The position numbers and the translations under genes are program-made. A stretch of DNA of 64,000 bases from Paenibacillus aquistagni (lineage in GTDB: Bacteria; Bacillota; Bacilli; Paenibacillales; Paenibacillaceae), in contig NZ_FXAZ01000004.1 of NCBI RefSeq assembly GCF_900177815.1, positions 248,001 through 312,000 of the forward strand, read 5' to 3'. The notes beneath the pieces were generated by a model, which was not told the origin of the DNA, searched no databases, and saw only the letters and a list, made by a program, of their open reading frames with translations. How positions within the stretch are numbered: the first letter of the stretch is position 1; each line of letters opens with the position of its first letter. Shown piece by piece: positions 17,401-26,177 of this stretch.

Positions 17401-18893
17401 CATGATTCGAGATAAGGTCGAATTCCATCTCCCCACTGCAAGGCCACCGTGGGGATATGAGCGAGTCCGGCTGAAACATACGGAAGATGAGCTTCCGCAA
17501 GCTTGCTGCAGGTCAGACTCATCGCCAGATGCAAGAAAGGCGTGATGGCTGGAGCAGCTTCCATAAAGGAGCGGAGCGAATGAATGGCCTCGTGGTATTC
17601 CTGTGAATAGTAAGCTTTTGCTGCTAGAAATAGCGATTGAAGGACTGGGTTGGGGTGAAGTCGTGCCGCCTGTTCAAAATGCCCGCTCGCCAAGGTGCAG
17701 GGGTGCTCATGTATAGCGTGGTGCAAGGGAGTATGGTATCTTTTTGCTTCCAAGGACTCCTCTGCCACCTTGTTTGGATCTTCCACATGGTTCGTGTGCA
17801 CAGCCAGAGAGGCACGCTCGATGATCGTGGCGGAGAGCCAGTGCGTCCGCCAGCTGCCAGTTCCAGCTGTCGTGGTATAGAGATGGCTTACATCCCCGCA
17901 GCGCAGCGCTTGTTGGAGATATGCATAGCTCTCCTGCCAGCGGCCTTGGCTGCTCAGCAGGGAGGCCGTCAGCTCCAATAGATCAGGAAAATCCGGATAA
18001 GCGGCAGCGCCTTCTTCTGCAAGAGCGAGCGCTTCATCGAAGGAGCCGATGCGCTGCAGGGCGTAGATGGTTTTGAGCCATACGTCGGAGGTGTAGCCAG
18101 GCTTTGACTTTTGCGCACGAAGTGCCTCAAGTGCTCTTCTTAGCCATGGAGCCGCATCCTTCCATCGTCCGAGTTGAAAATATTCCGTACCGTAAGCGTA
18201 CCACCACAGCGGCTCATAAGGCTCATCTTGCATTTGAAGCAGCAGCAATTGGCGATTGCGCTCCTGTTTATTTTTTTGCTGAATCGTATTGTCCGTGTAG
18301 CCGTCGTGCCAGATCATGAGATTGCTCCATGCTAGAGAGCCTTCAGCGCTGGCTTCAATGGAAGGGGCAATATCTTCGTGAATGCGTCCTCGGTATTGAT
18401 GCTGAGAGGCTCTTCGAAACAACCGGCAGCTCATATCCACTGCCATAATGCTCCGCTGCTGCAAGGGCTCAGACAAAGGCTCCTCCGTATGAGCGAGCTT
18501 AACATAGTATCCATTGATGCTGGTTTGATTGATGAGAGGAGCAACCGTATCCGTCGTCCATGTATGTGGATCCAATACTTCATCCGCATCAATCATTAGG
18601 ATCCATGGCTCATGTGCCTGTCGAATCGCTTCATTTCTGGCCGCGGCAAAATCATTCGACCATGGATAGTGAAAGACTTTTGCTCCATACGCGCGGGCGA
18701 TGTAAGGCGTGTGATCGGTTGAACCTGTATCTATGACGATCATTTCTTGTACAAGAGATACAGCAGCCTGCAGGCAGCGGGGCAGGAAGTCCGCTTCATC
18801 CTTAACGATCATGCATAAGGAGATGGGCAGTGGAAGGGGATGATCGCTGGATGCGGCATCTGCCTGGTGGACAAGCGGGCGATAAGGCTTCAT
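17400..18893 (-). CDS. Family 2 glycosyltransferase with TPR repeats (third of three)
   Basis: A 497-residue protein. The N-terminal GT-A domain has LCMIVKDEADFLPRCLQ, VIDTGSTDHT and the metal/nucleotide motif MIDADEVLD, followed by the acceptor-side block YRGRIHEDIAP. Tetratricopeptide-like helices make up the C-terminal half (WYAYGTEYFQLGRWKDAAPWLRRAL). This GT2+TPR build is that of SunS-like protein glycosyltransferases. ATG 18893 follows CAAGGGGGA and overlaps the previous gene's TGA as ATGA, so translation is coupled. The protein likely glycosylates a co-encoded polypeptide in the cytoplasm. Confidence 0.87.
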   Translation of the reverse strand: MKPYRPLVHQADAASSDHPLPLPISLCMIVKDEADFLPRCLQAAVSLVQEMIVIDTGSTDHTPYIARAYGAKVFHYPWSNDFAAARNEAIRQAHEPWILMIDADEVLDPHTWTTDTVAPLINQTSINGYYVKLAHTEEPLSEPLQQRSIMAVDMSCRLFRRASQHQYRGRIHEDIAPSIEASAEGSLAWSNLMIWHDGYTDNTIQQKNKQERNRQLLLLQMQDEPYEPLWWYAYGTEYFQLGRWKDAAPWLRRALEALRAQKSKPGYTSDVWLKTIYALQRIGSFDEALALAEEGAAAYPDFPDLLELTASLLSSQGRWQESYAYLQQALRCGDVSHLYTTTAGTGSWRTHWLSATIIERASLAVHTNHVEDPNKVAEESLEAKRYHTPLHHAIHEHPCTLASGHFEQAARLHPNPVLQSLFLAAKAYYSQEYHEAIHSLRSFMEAAPAITPFLHLAMSLTCSKLAEAHLPYVSAGLAHIPTVALQWGDGIRPYLES

Positions 18894-20461
18894 TGGATTC
18901 TCCCCCTTGCTTCCGCTAATGTCAGCGCCATTGCTCCTATGGGGCAAATTAATCGTATCGCGATGGCGAGTTCCTGCGATCGATCATGTGCCTGAAGCCG
19001 TGCTAATGCGCCATCTGCAAGCCTCAGGCATTGAAGGCTGGACTCTAGAGCAGTCAGCTCCGGGCTGTGCCCGCTCTTGCTTGGCGGTTCTTCTGCCTGA
19101 GGCATAGGGGAAGACTGCGCTTCTTCAGGATGAGCATCAAGCGGCTGCATGAGCTCTAGCGTGTATTGGAGCAGCCGCTGCTTTTCCTGTGACTGCAGCA
19201 GCAGCCAGCTCTCGCTTGGTCTTGCTGCTCCGCTGCTGTTAACAGCGGACTGAGATGAAGAAGTGGATGGACGGTGTATCGTCAGGGCTTCTTGCCCCTG
19301 AAGGTAGGGTTCACGTGGAGTCCAGTCTGCGGCTGTCGAATAATGCTGCAGCAGCCGCTGAAGCCGATGAACGGCCAGCCAAGTGGACACGGGGCAATGA
19401 GCGTCCTTAAGTGCCAGCTCCAGTTCTTCTTCAGCCTCTCTCCACCGTCTCTCTTCAAGCGCCCATGAAGCCAGCTTGGCATGCGATCGATACGTAGCGA
19501 GTCCAGATTCCGTATGATAATGGTTCGGAGGAGGGCCTAGTTCAATCGCTCGTTTGAGAGAGGCGACTGCTGCCTTGCGCTGTCCTAATGCTTCTTCATA
19601 ATGGGCCATCGCGAAGTATAGATCAGAATAATCGGGGTAAAAGCGAAGACCGCTTCGGCAGGAGGCTAATGCTTCCTCATAGCGACCAATAGCGGCCAGC
19701 GCCATGGCTTCATACTTGATCATCAGATGTGCAAAGGTTGCTGAGGAGGGGGTGATGGCCTTTGCTTCAATAAGCAAACTCAGGGCCTCTTCAATGCTGC
19801 CCAGCCTGAGCTTCTCCACTGCCAAATTAAACAAATGAAACGGCTCTCGCCCCTCAGTCTCAAGCGTATGCTCTAAAAGCGCAATGTTGCGCTGTATCTT
19901 GTTCTTATTCATTACGATATGCGACTGATAGCCGAGATGGCGGATTCGACAACGGCTTATGCCAAAGACGGCCTCCGGTCTCTCTCGCAAGATAACAGGC
20001 GCGATCTGCTCATGTATGGCTCCTTCGAAGCGATAGGCTTCACGGTTGCGGAACAATCGTAGGAGCGGGTTGATGCTGATTGGAACGGCATCCTCATCAT
20101 CGGACAAGAAGTGCTCCACCTGAAGAAACCAGCCCTCATATTCATGAGAGCCATCCAGCAAGGAACGCAGCAGAACCGTATCCTCCTTGGTTAGCCGCTC
20201 ATCGGCATCAATGGATAGAATCCAATCCCCCGTAGCCAGCTTAAGGGCTTCATTTCTCGCATCGCCAAAGTGCTGCTTCCATTCGATAACTTCAACGTGG
20301 GCGCCATATTGTTTGGCTATATCGATGGTTGCATCTGTTGAGCCTGTATCCATGACAATGATCTCATCTGATACCTCGCAGATGCTGTCCAAGCACGCAG
20401 GAAGCAGCTCTGCTTCATTTTTCACGATCATGCAGGTGCTTAAGCGAGGTTTGTTGGACAA
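18890..20461 (-). CDS. Family 2 glycosyltransferase with TPR repeats (second of three)
   Basis: A 523-residue paralogue of its two neighbours: STCMIVKNEAELLPACLDS, VMDTGSTDATIDIA, DAD motif LSIDADERLT, then YRFEGAIHEQIAP and C-terminal TPR units (ATFAHLMIKYEAMALAAIGRYEEAL, SDLYFAMAHYEEALGQRKAAVASLKRAI). The last 120 residues are poorly structured and Ser/Gln-rich. The start is TTG 20461 with AAGGAGG about 10 nt upstream, lying inside the end of the preceding gene (47-bp overlap). Confidence 0.86.
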   Translation of the reverse strand: MSNKPRLSTCMIVKNEAELLPACLDSICEVSDEIIVMDTGSTDATIDIAKQYGAHVEVIEWKQHFGDARNEALKLATGDWILSIDADERLTKEDTVLLRSLLDGSHEYEGWFLQVEHFLSDDEDAVPISINPLLRLFRNREAYRFEGAIHEQIAPVILRERPEAVFGISRCRIRHLGYQSHIVMNKNKIQRNIALLEHTLETEGREPFHLFNLAVEKLRLGSIEEALSLLIEAKAITPSSATFAHLMIKYEAMALAAIGRYEEALASCRSGLRFYPDYSDLYFAMAHYEEALGQRKAAVASLKRAIELGPPPNHYHTESGLATYRSHAKLASWALEERRWREAEEELELALKDAHCPVSTWLAVHRLQRLLQHYSTAADWTPREPYLQGQEALTIHRPSTSSSQSAVNSSGAARPSESWLLLQSQEKQRLLQYTLELMQPLDAHPEEAQSSPMPQAEEPPSKSGHSPELTALESSLQCLRLADGALARLQAHDRSQELAIAIRLICPIGAMALTLAEARGRIQ

Positions 20462-22742
20462 TGCGGATATTCCTCCTTTGCAATGGCGTATAAACGGTTT
20501 GCCATGGCATGCGGCTGACCTGCTGAATGGACGTATGAAGGGATTGAAGCTGATCTTGCCATTCCTGCCTTTCTGGACTCAAGCGAATCGCTTCTCGCAG
20601 ATGGCTTTGAGACTGCTTCAGATAGGCTAAAGCAAGCATGCGATCTCTTCTTGCTTCCATATCCATGTGTGTAGTGTTCGTCTCTTGAAGCTTCCGCGAG
20701 CCTTCAAGCAGATCGCAAGCCTCTCGATGCTGGCCGGCCTCAAGGAGCATCTCACCGATAAGCACGGCACCTTCTGCATCAAGGCGCTGCTCCGTCATGA
20801 CTTGGAGCAGGATGTGTACGGCCGAATAGCGATCCCCTGCCTGGAACAATGCTTTAGCGCAGCGTATATCCCAAGGAGCAGGGTAGTTAACCCATTGGCG
20901 CAAGGATGCGAGATGCCCTTGCTGGCCAAGCCGCTGCACCCATTCCATAAGCAGCTTCTCAGCATGAACTGAATAGGTAATATCCGCATGAGGCTTAGAT
21001 GCATCATGAGTTGAAGCTTCTGTTTGAGGAGCATTTTGGGAAGAATCAAGGGCATGGTCTGCTTTGTACGTGTTAGGTAATGAGGAACTTTGAGGCTCCT
21101 TCGATTGGGAAGCCAACTCTTCGCTGTTCTTAAGACCGTCAGCGTGCTGATCGTTTAAGGTATTTGTGCTGGCATTTGGCATCAGGCTGACCGTCTCGAC
21201 TTGCAAATGCTGCTCTTGGAGCTGTTTTGCTTCCTCTAGTTGATCTGCATAATGGCAAAGTACGTGATAAGCCTCAATCGTATGTTCATCCCAATAAGCT
21301 TGATCCGCCACAGTCAGAATTCGCTGGCTGTATGCTTGCCATGCGCATAGCGCCTGCAGATGAGTCAAGGCGGTACGCTCCTCTTCGTACAGCTTGGTAT
21401 GTCGGAGCAGATGACGAATGAGCTCATGCGCTTCGATGTAGCGCCCCATCTGGAACCACGCTTGGATTAATCCATTCATCGCATGGGGGGCGTGCAGATG
21501 CTGTGAACAGATGCGTGCGAGAGCACTGACAAAGCCAGCCTGCTCATATGCGCGAATTAATGGCGCAGCTTCAGGAAACGTGAGCGTGCCCCATGTTTTT
21601 TCAATATGCTGAGTAATGTCTTCTTCTTGTACGCCTAATTCATCAAATGAAGCGATTAGACCGAGCAGGGCAGCCTCACAGCTTGGCTGCTGCTCTAGTA
21701 CTTGATTGTAATAACGAGAAGCTTCCTCGTAGCGCTCCAAGCGGTAGGCAGTGTCCCCTAAGTATAAAAACGCGGTCGCATGGTCAGCCCCAGACTCTGT
21801 AACATATCGATCATTATGCGACTCTGTAGCCTTCGTAAAAGCAGCAAGGGCATCTTCCAATAGGCCTTGTTCGCTGAGACATTGCCCGTGAAGGAGATGG
21901 AGCTCTGCGTAGTCGGGGTAATGCTCCAAGACCTCTTTGATCCATTCCTCCGCCTTATGCGGCTTTTTGCGTGCAAGAAATACTTTTGCCGCATCCCGAT
22001 ATAAGGTTGCGCGGTAAGCGGCTTCCTTCGGCACATATTGACGGGAGAGCTCGAACCATTGCAGTGCCAACTCCAGTTGATTGCTTTGTACTGCGGTAAC
22101 GCCTAGCCCATAAAGGACAAAGGGGTCTTTTGGGGATTCTGCGAGAGCTAATGTCAGCAGCTGTTGATTGCGCTCAAGCTTCTTTTTGCTGGCGATGATA
22201 GAAGGAAGAACGCCTTGATGCTCAAGATGAATTGGGCTGTCCGCTAATGCATTTGTACCCGATGCGTGGATGATCGATGGGCCGATGTCTTCATGAATGA
22301 CCCCTTCATAGCGATAGCTTGGTTTGTTGCGGAACAACCGTACGGCACGGTGTTGAACGTAGTGATCCCTATGCTCGCTTAACCGATTCTTGATCAGAAC
22401 GGAGTATCCGCAGATGTCTGTGTTCTGGAGAATGGCCCGAATGTCAGTTATAGGAGTGAGCAGCCGCTCGTCGGCATCAAGCACTAAGATCCACTCTGCA
22501 TTCATCGATAGCAACGCTTCATTTCTCGCCTTGGCAAAATGATGATCCCATTTTAAGGTCACTACCGTAGCTCCGAGATCTCTGGCCAGCTGTGGCGTGC
22601 CGTCTGTTGAACCCGTATCCGCGACAATAATTTCATCTGCGCCGGCGGCGCTTGCGATACAGCTGCCAATCAGGCTTGCTTCATCACAGGCTAGAATAAG
22701 GACCCCTATACGCTCACTTGCAGCGGGGCGCTGAAGATACAT
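20415..22742 (-). CDS. Family 2 glycosyltransferase with extended TPR domain (first of three)
   Basis: A 775-residue enzyme. The GT-A domain carries GVLILACDEASLIGSCI, VADTGSTDGTPQLA, WILVLDADERLL and YRYEGVIHEDIGPS. It is followed by a long TPR superhelix (residues about 230-520), a Ser/Gln/Asn-rich linker (about 545-610) and a further helical domain. ATG 22742 is chosen because GAGGTGACCTT precedes it; the upstream in-frame ATG codons lack a ribosome binding site. First gene of the three-glycosyltransferase operon, starting just after the terminator of the repeat-protein operon. The long TPR domain could grip a long repetitive acceptor (inference). Confidence 0.86.
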   Translation of the reverse strand: MYLQRPAASERIGVLILACDEASLIGSCIASAAGADEIIVADTGSTDGTPQLARDLGATVVTLKWDHHFAKARNEALLSMNAEWILVLDADERLLTPITDIRAILQNTDICGYSVLIKNRLSEHRDHYVQHRAVRLFRNKPSYRYEGVIHEDIGPSIIHASGTNALADSPIHLEHQGVLPSIIASKKKLERNQQLLTLALAESPKDPFVLYGLGVTAVQSNQLELALQWFELSRQYVPKEAAYRATLYRDAAKVFLARKKPHKAEEWIKEVLEHYPDYAELHLLHGQCLSEQGLLEDALAAFTKATESHNDRYVTESGADHATAFLYLGDTAYRLERYEEASRYYNQVLEQQPSCEAALLGLIASFDELGVQEEDITQHIEKTWGTLTFPEAAPLIRAYEQAGFVSALARICSQHLHAPHAMNGLIQAWFQMGRYIEAHELIRHLLRHTKLYEEERTALTHLQALCAWQAYSQRILTVADQAYWDEHTIEAYHVLCHYADQLEEAKQLQEQHLQVETVSLMPNASTNTLNDQHADGLKNSEELASQSKEPQSSSLPNTYKADHALDSSQNAPQTEASTHDASKPHADITYSVHAEKLLMEWVQRLGQQGHLASLRQWVNYPAPWDIRCAKALFQAGDRYSAVHILLQVMTEQRLDAEGAVLIGEMLLEAGQHREACDLLEGSRKLQETNTTHMDMEARRDRMLALAYLKQSQSHLREAIRLSPERQEWQDQLQSLHTSIQQVSRMPWQTVYTPLQRRNIRIVQQTSLKHLHDREK

Positions 22743-22820
22743 AAGGTCACCTCTCTTGGATTTGGAAAATACCCCGGGATGCCTCAGGGATGCATATACA
22801 TCCATGGTCATTGGACATAG

Positions 22821-22847
22821 AAAAAGCACATGATGGTCATGTGCTTA
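22821..22847 (-). terminator. Terminator of the DUF6385 repeat-protein operon
   Basis: Minus strand AAGCACATG-accat-CATGTGCTT followed by TTTTCTAT. It separates the two-gene DUF6385 operon from the glycosyltransferase operon on the same strand. Confidence 0.85.
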
Positions 22848-22884
22848 TAAAGGATGCTGTTGTAGTCTATGCCCTATTTATCCA

Positions 22885-25005
22885 TTATGTGCCTTGGGCA
22901 TTGAAAATGACGCTGATTGTTGCAGGTGCTGCCAGAAGTGTTGAGCGATACGAGAGTCTCGTATACTTCAGGAAGCGTGCAGGAACGACGACATCCGTCT
23001 GGCCTGCGGCAATAGTGGAGCCGTTCGTATCCACATAATAGTTGGTTCCATCTGCGCTCACTTCAACTCGTGTGGTGATGGAGCCGCCTAGCTGATTGTA
23101 TACAAAGAACGAGTAGACCCCAAGCATGCTCGTTGTAACAGCAGGAAGCGGTGTGAAGGATGTGGAGTCAGCCTGCACATTGGCTGTTGTCTGCTCTACG
23201 AAGCTCTTCTGCGAGATCGAGGTGACGCTGGCTAGTGTGCCTCCTGTAATCGTAGCTCCAAGAATGCTGGAGATGGTGCCATCAAGGATGTTAGTGATGG
23301 TCCCCGCGGAAGAGAGCGACCCCGCTGTAATCGTAGCGCCAAGAATGCTGGAGATGGTGCCATCTAAGATATTGGTGATGGTCCCCGCGGAAGAGAGCGA
23401 CCCCGCTGTAATCGTAGCGCCAAGCACGCTGGAGATGGTGCCATCAAGGATGTTAGTGATGGTCCCCGCGGAAGAGAGCGACCCTGCCGTGATTGTGGCG
23501 CCAAGCACGCTGGAGATGGTGCCATCAAGGATATTGGTGATGGTTCCCGCGGAAGAGAGCGACCCCGCTGTAATCGTAGCGCCAAGCACGCTGGAGATGG
23601 TGCCATCAAGGATGTTAGTGATGGTCCCCGCGGAAGAGAGCGACCCTGCTGTGATCGTAGCGCCAAGCACGCTAGATATGGTGCCATCCAAGATATTAGT
23701 AATGGTTCCCGCGGAAGAGAGCGATCCCGCTGTGATGGTAGCGCCAAGCACGCTAGAGATGGTGCCATCTAAGATATTGGTGATGGTCCCCGCGGAAGAG
23801 AGCGACCCTGCCGTGATTGTGGCGCCGAGCACGCTGGAGATGGTGCCATCTAAGATATTGGTGATGGTTCCCGCGGAAGAGAGTGACCCTGCCGTGATCG
23901 TAGCCCCAAGCACACTAGATATGGTGCCATCAAGGATATTGGTGATGGTTCCCGCGGAAGAGAGCGACCCTGCCGTGATTGTGGCGCCAAGCACGCTAGA
24001 GATGGTGCCATCTAAGATATTGGTGATGGTTCCCGCGGAAGAGAGCGACCCTGCCGTGATCGTAGCGCCAAGCACGCTGGAGATGGTGCCATCCAAGATA
24101 TTAGTGATGGTCCCCGCGGAAGATAGCGACCCTGCTGTGATCGTAGCGCCGAGCACGCTGGTGATCGTTCCATCCAAGATATTAGTAATGGTCGCACCGA
24201 GAACATTAGAGATGGTGCCATCTAAGATATTGGTGATGGTTCCCGCGGAAGATAGCGACCCCGCCGTGATGGTAGCGCCGAGCACGCTAGAGATCGTCCC
24301 ATCAAGGATATTAGTGATAGTTCCAGCAGAAGAGAGCGATCCTGCCGTAATCGTAGCGCCAAGTACGCTAGAGATGGTGCCATCAAGGATATTGGTGATG
24401 GTCCCCGCGGAGGAAAGTGACCCCGCTGTGATGGTAGCGCCAAGCACGCTAGAGATGGTGCCATCAAGGATATTGGTGATGGTCCCCGCGGAAGAGAGTG
24501 ACCCTGCCGTGATCGTAGCCCCAAGCACGCTAGAGATGGTTCCATCCAAGATATTGGTGATGGTCCCTGCGGAGGAAAGTGACCCCGCTGTGATTGTAGC
24601 GCCGAGCACACTAGATATGGTGCCATCAAGGATATTGGTGATGGTCCCCGCAGAAGAGAGTGACCCCGCTGTGATTGTAGCGCCGAGCACGCTGGAGATG
24701 GTTCCATCCAAGATATTGGTGATGGTACCAGCAGAGGAAAGTGACCCCGCTGTGATCGTAGCTCCAAGCACACTAGATATGGTGCCATCCAAGATATTGG
24801 TGACCGTTCCAGCTGAGGTTAAGGTTCCTGCGGTGAGTGTTACCCCTTGAATATTAATGTTGTCAATGGTTCCGCCGACAATGACCGTTTGCAGGTTGCC
24901 GCTGGAATCAGTTTGCAGTCCTGTTGGATTGCCAAGACTGTCCTGCCCGAATATTAATGTCCGCAAATTGTTAGGGTCAGTTTGAAACACATTATAGTTT
25001 GGCAA
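22885..25005 (-). CDS. DUF6385-type protein with 27-residue Ser/Thr-rich tandem repeats
   Basis: A 706-residue protein. Residues 1-70 are a head (PNYNVFQTDPNNLRTLIFGQDS...). Residues 71-572 hold 18 full copies of a 27-residue unit (ILDGTISSVLGATITAGSLS plus SAGTITN) and one 16-residue truncated copy. A degenerate last copy then leads to a C-terminal domain of about 110 residues (GVYSFFVYNQLGGSITTRVEVSADGTNYYV...VVVPARFLKYTRLSYRS) of the DUF6385 type. The repeat lacks aromatic and nearly all charged residues and should form a beta-solenoid-like rod with exposed Ser/Thr. No signal peptide is seen. TTG 25005 lies one base after the upstream gene's stop, behind AAGGGGG. It is a likely substrate of the adjacent glycosyltransferases (inference). 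Confidence 0.82.
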   Translation of the reverse strand: MPNYNVFQTDPNNLRTLIFGQDSLGNPTGLQTDSSGNLQTVIVGGTIDNINIQGVTLTAGTLTSAGTVTNILDGTISSVLGATITAGSLSSAGTITNILDGTISSVLGATITAGSLSSAGTITNILDGTISSVLGATITAGSLSSAGTITNILDGTISSVLGATITAGSLSSAGTITNILDGTISSVLGATITAGSLSSAGTITNILDGTISSVLGATITAGSLSSAGTITNILDGTISSVLGATITAGSLSSAGTITNILDGTISNVLGATITNILDGTITSVLGATITAGSLSSAGTITNILDGTISSVLGATITAGSLSSAGTITNILDGTISSVLGATITAGSLSSAGTITNILDGTISSVLGATITAGSLSSAGTITNILDGTISSVLGATITAGSLSSAGTITNILDGTISSVLGATITAGSLSSAGTITNILDGTISSVLGATITAGSLSSAGTITNILDGTISSVLGATITAGSLSSAGTITNILDGTISSVLGATITAGSLSSAGTITNILDGTISSVLGATITAGSLSSAGTITNILDGTISSILGATITAGSLSSAGTITNILDGTISSILGATITGGTLASVTSISQKSFVEQTTANVQADSTSFTPLPAVTTSMLGVYSFFVYNQLGGSITTRVEVSADGTNYYVDTNGSTIAAGQTDVVVPARFLKYTRLSYRSTLLAAPATISVIFNAQGT
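23290..24795 (-). repeat. 81-bp tandem repeat array inside the DUF6385 gene
   Basis: Eighteen 81-bp units plus one 48-bp partial unit near 24140-24230 encode the 27-residue repeat. Protein copies are almost identical (only SSV/SSI/SNV/TSV changes), while third-codon positions differ between copies, for example alternation of CGTAGCGCC, TGTGGCGCC and GGTAGCGCC. Because 81 is divisible by three, all frames stay open across it, which explains a long spurious frame on the opposite strand. Confidence 0.93.
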
Positions 25006-25006
25006 T

Positions 25007-26038
25007 TTATCGATCCCCCTTTGCAGTTCCTATGGATTGACATTGATAATAGATGTCGGCTGTCGTTGCACCTTCAGGAATAATGCGAATCCGAGTCCAC
25101 TTTAGAAAGCGATTAGGCACTATAACTGCTGTCTCGCCAGCATGAATGCGTTCTGTTGCATCCCTTACGTAGTCCTTGCCGTTAGGGCTGATCTCAAGCA
25201 CTGCCAGCATATCATTGGCGCCCCGATTGATGACGGCATAGGTGTACACTGTAGCTTTGGATGTATCCTGGGCCGGCATGACTCGTTCCCCGCGCAGGCT
25301 GATTTCTGTAAACTGCTGCTCATCGAACAGTGTCTCTGTCTTGGAGATGACTTTGATATGGTTTACACAGCTGCATTCTGGCGGAGGAGGCGGCGGGCAG
25401 TGCGGCACGCAGCTGCAAGCGTGGCGATGCTCATGCTGGGATCTCATATAAGATTTAGAAGGTGCTCTAGGCCGACAGCATTTTTTCTTTGCTCTGTGTT
25501 CGGTGTATGGCTTATGATGTTTACAATGAACCCGCCTGTTCTTTTTGGCTGAGGAGCTCCGCTTGATCGTTTGCTCATGTGAAGCATGCTTGGAGCCACA
25601 CAGCTTCGGCTTGTGACGAGCAGACAGCTTTTTCAGCATATGAATGGGCACGATCCCAATGCAAATGTACTGTTTGCGACCACGACGGTTAAAAGCCCAA
25701 ACCTTCAAGGTCCCGACAGCAGAACGTTTTTTGGATGATGCATTAGCAAAGCGAGATGGCTTGGCTTTTTTGACGCTCGCTATTTTCGATAAGCGGTGAC
25801 TGCGTTTGTTCGACTTTTTCGGTTTGGATACCATGATGAAGAGCTTGTTCGCTGTTGAGGAGCGAGAAGGCTGTTTCGACGAAGCGGTTCTGAAAGAATA
25901 GTTGGAATGGTTTGCTTGTTGCGTGAATGCAGCAGTCTTTGCTCGTTGCATGGCATAAGCTTGCTTATCCGATCCCATAGGCCTTGTCGAGCGATCTTTG
26001 GAATGGCCGCGGGAAGAAGCAGATCGTTTTTTTTTCAC
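25007..26038 (-). CDS. Basic Ser/Lys/Arg-rich protein with C-terminal DUF6385-type domain
   Basis: A 343-residue protein. Residues 1-190 are extremely basic and Ser-rich (VKKKRSASSRGHSKDRS, KPKKSNKRSHRLSKIASVKK, KRSSSAKKNRR). A His/Cys/Pro-rich bridge follows (HACSCVPHC, a six-proline run, ECSCVN), then a domain like the tail of the next gene's product (TYAVINRGANDMLAVLEISPNGKDY...VIVPNRFLKWTRIRI). GTG 26038 behind GGCGGGG is preferred; a longer frame upstream would run across the divergent DUF1904 gene. The Ser-Lys-Arg style resembles coat proteins CotB/CotG, so a spore-surface role is plausible but unproven. Co-transcribed with the repeat protein. Confidence 0.75.
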   Translation of the reverse strand: MKKKRSASSRGHSKDRSTRPMGSDKQAYAMQRAKTAAFTQQANHSNYSFRTASSKQPSRSSTANKLFIMVSKPKKSNKRSHRLSKIASVKKAKPSRFANASSKKRSAVGTLKVWAFNRRGRKQYICIGIVPIHMLKKLSARHKPKLCGSKHASHEQTIKRSSSAKKNRRVHCKHHKPYTEHRAKKKCCRPRAPSKSYMRSQHEHRHACSCVPHCPPPPPPECSCVNHIKVISKTETLFDEQQFTEISLRGERVMPAQDTSKATVYTYAVINRGANDMLAVLEISPNGKDYVRDATERIHAGETAVIVPNRFLKWTRIRIIPEGATTADIYYQCQSIGTAKGDR

Positions 26039-26077
26039 ATCATCACCCCGCCTTTCCTTACCGGAATTCGTTAACAT

Positions 26078-26103
26078 TAGAATATGTAAGGGATGAGGGA
26101 AGT
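26078..26103 (-). promoter_or_regulatory. Possible sporulation (sigma-K/E-like) promoter
   Basis: Minus strand CATATTCTA (26086-26078) fits the sigma-K -10 pattern CATAnnnTA. An AC dinucleotide in GCAC lies 15 bp upstream, one short of the usual 16-17. It sits about 40 bp before GTG 26038. No vegetative promoter is evident there. Weak evidence. Confidence 0.35.
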
Positions 26104-26177
26104 GCTTGAGATGGTCGCCTATTTGCAAATTGAAATGATGGAAAAAATGCTGGAATCTAGAGGAGGATGAAGAAAAT

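Noticed and set aside
23290-24795. CRISPR-like regular repeats
   Set aside because: The units are directly adjacent and coding, with no spacers and no cas genes nearby.
23126-24850. 574-codon open frame on the plus strand across the repeat array
   Set aside because: It is the antisense shadow of the 81-bp repeats: since the unit is a multiple of three, any stop-free frame stays open across all copies. The minus frame has the ribosome binding site, operon context and a recognisable C-terminal domain.
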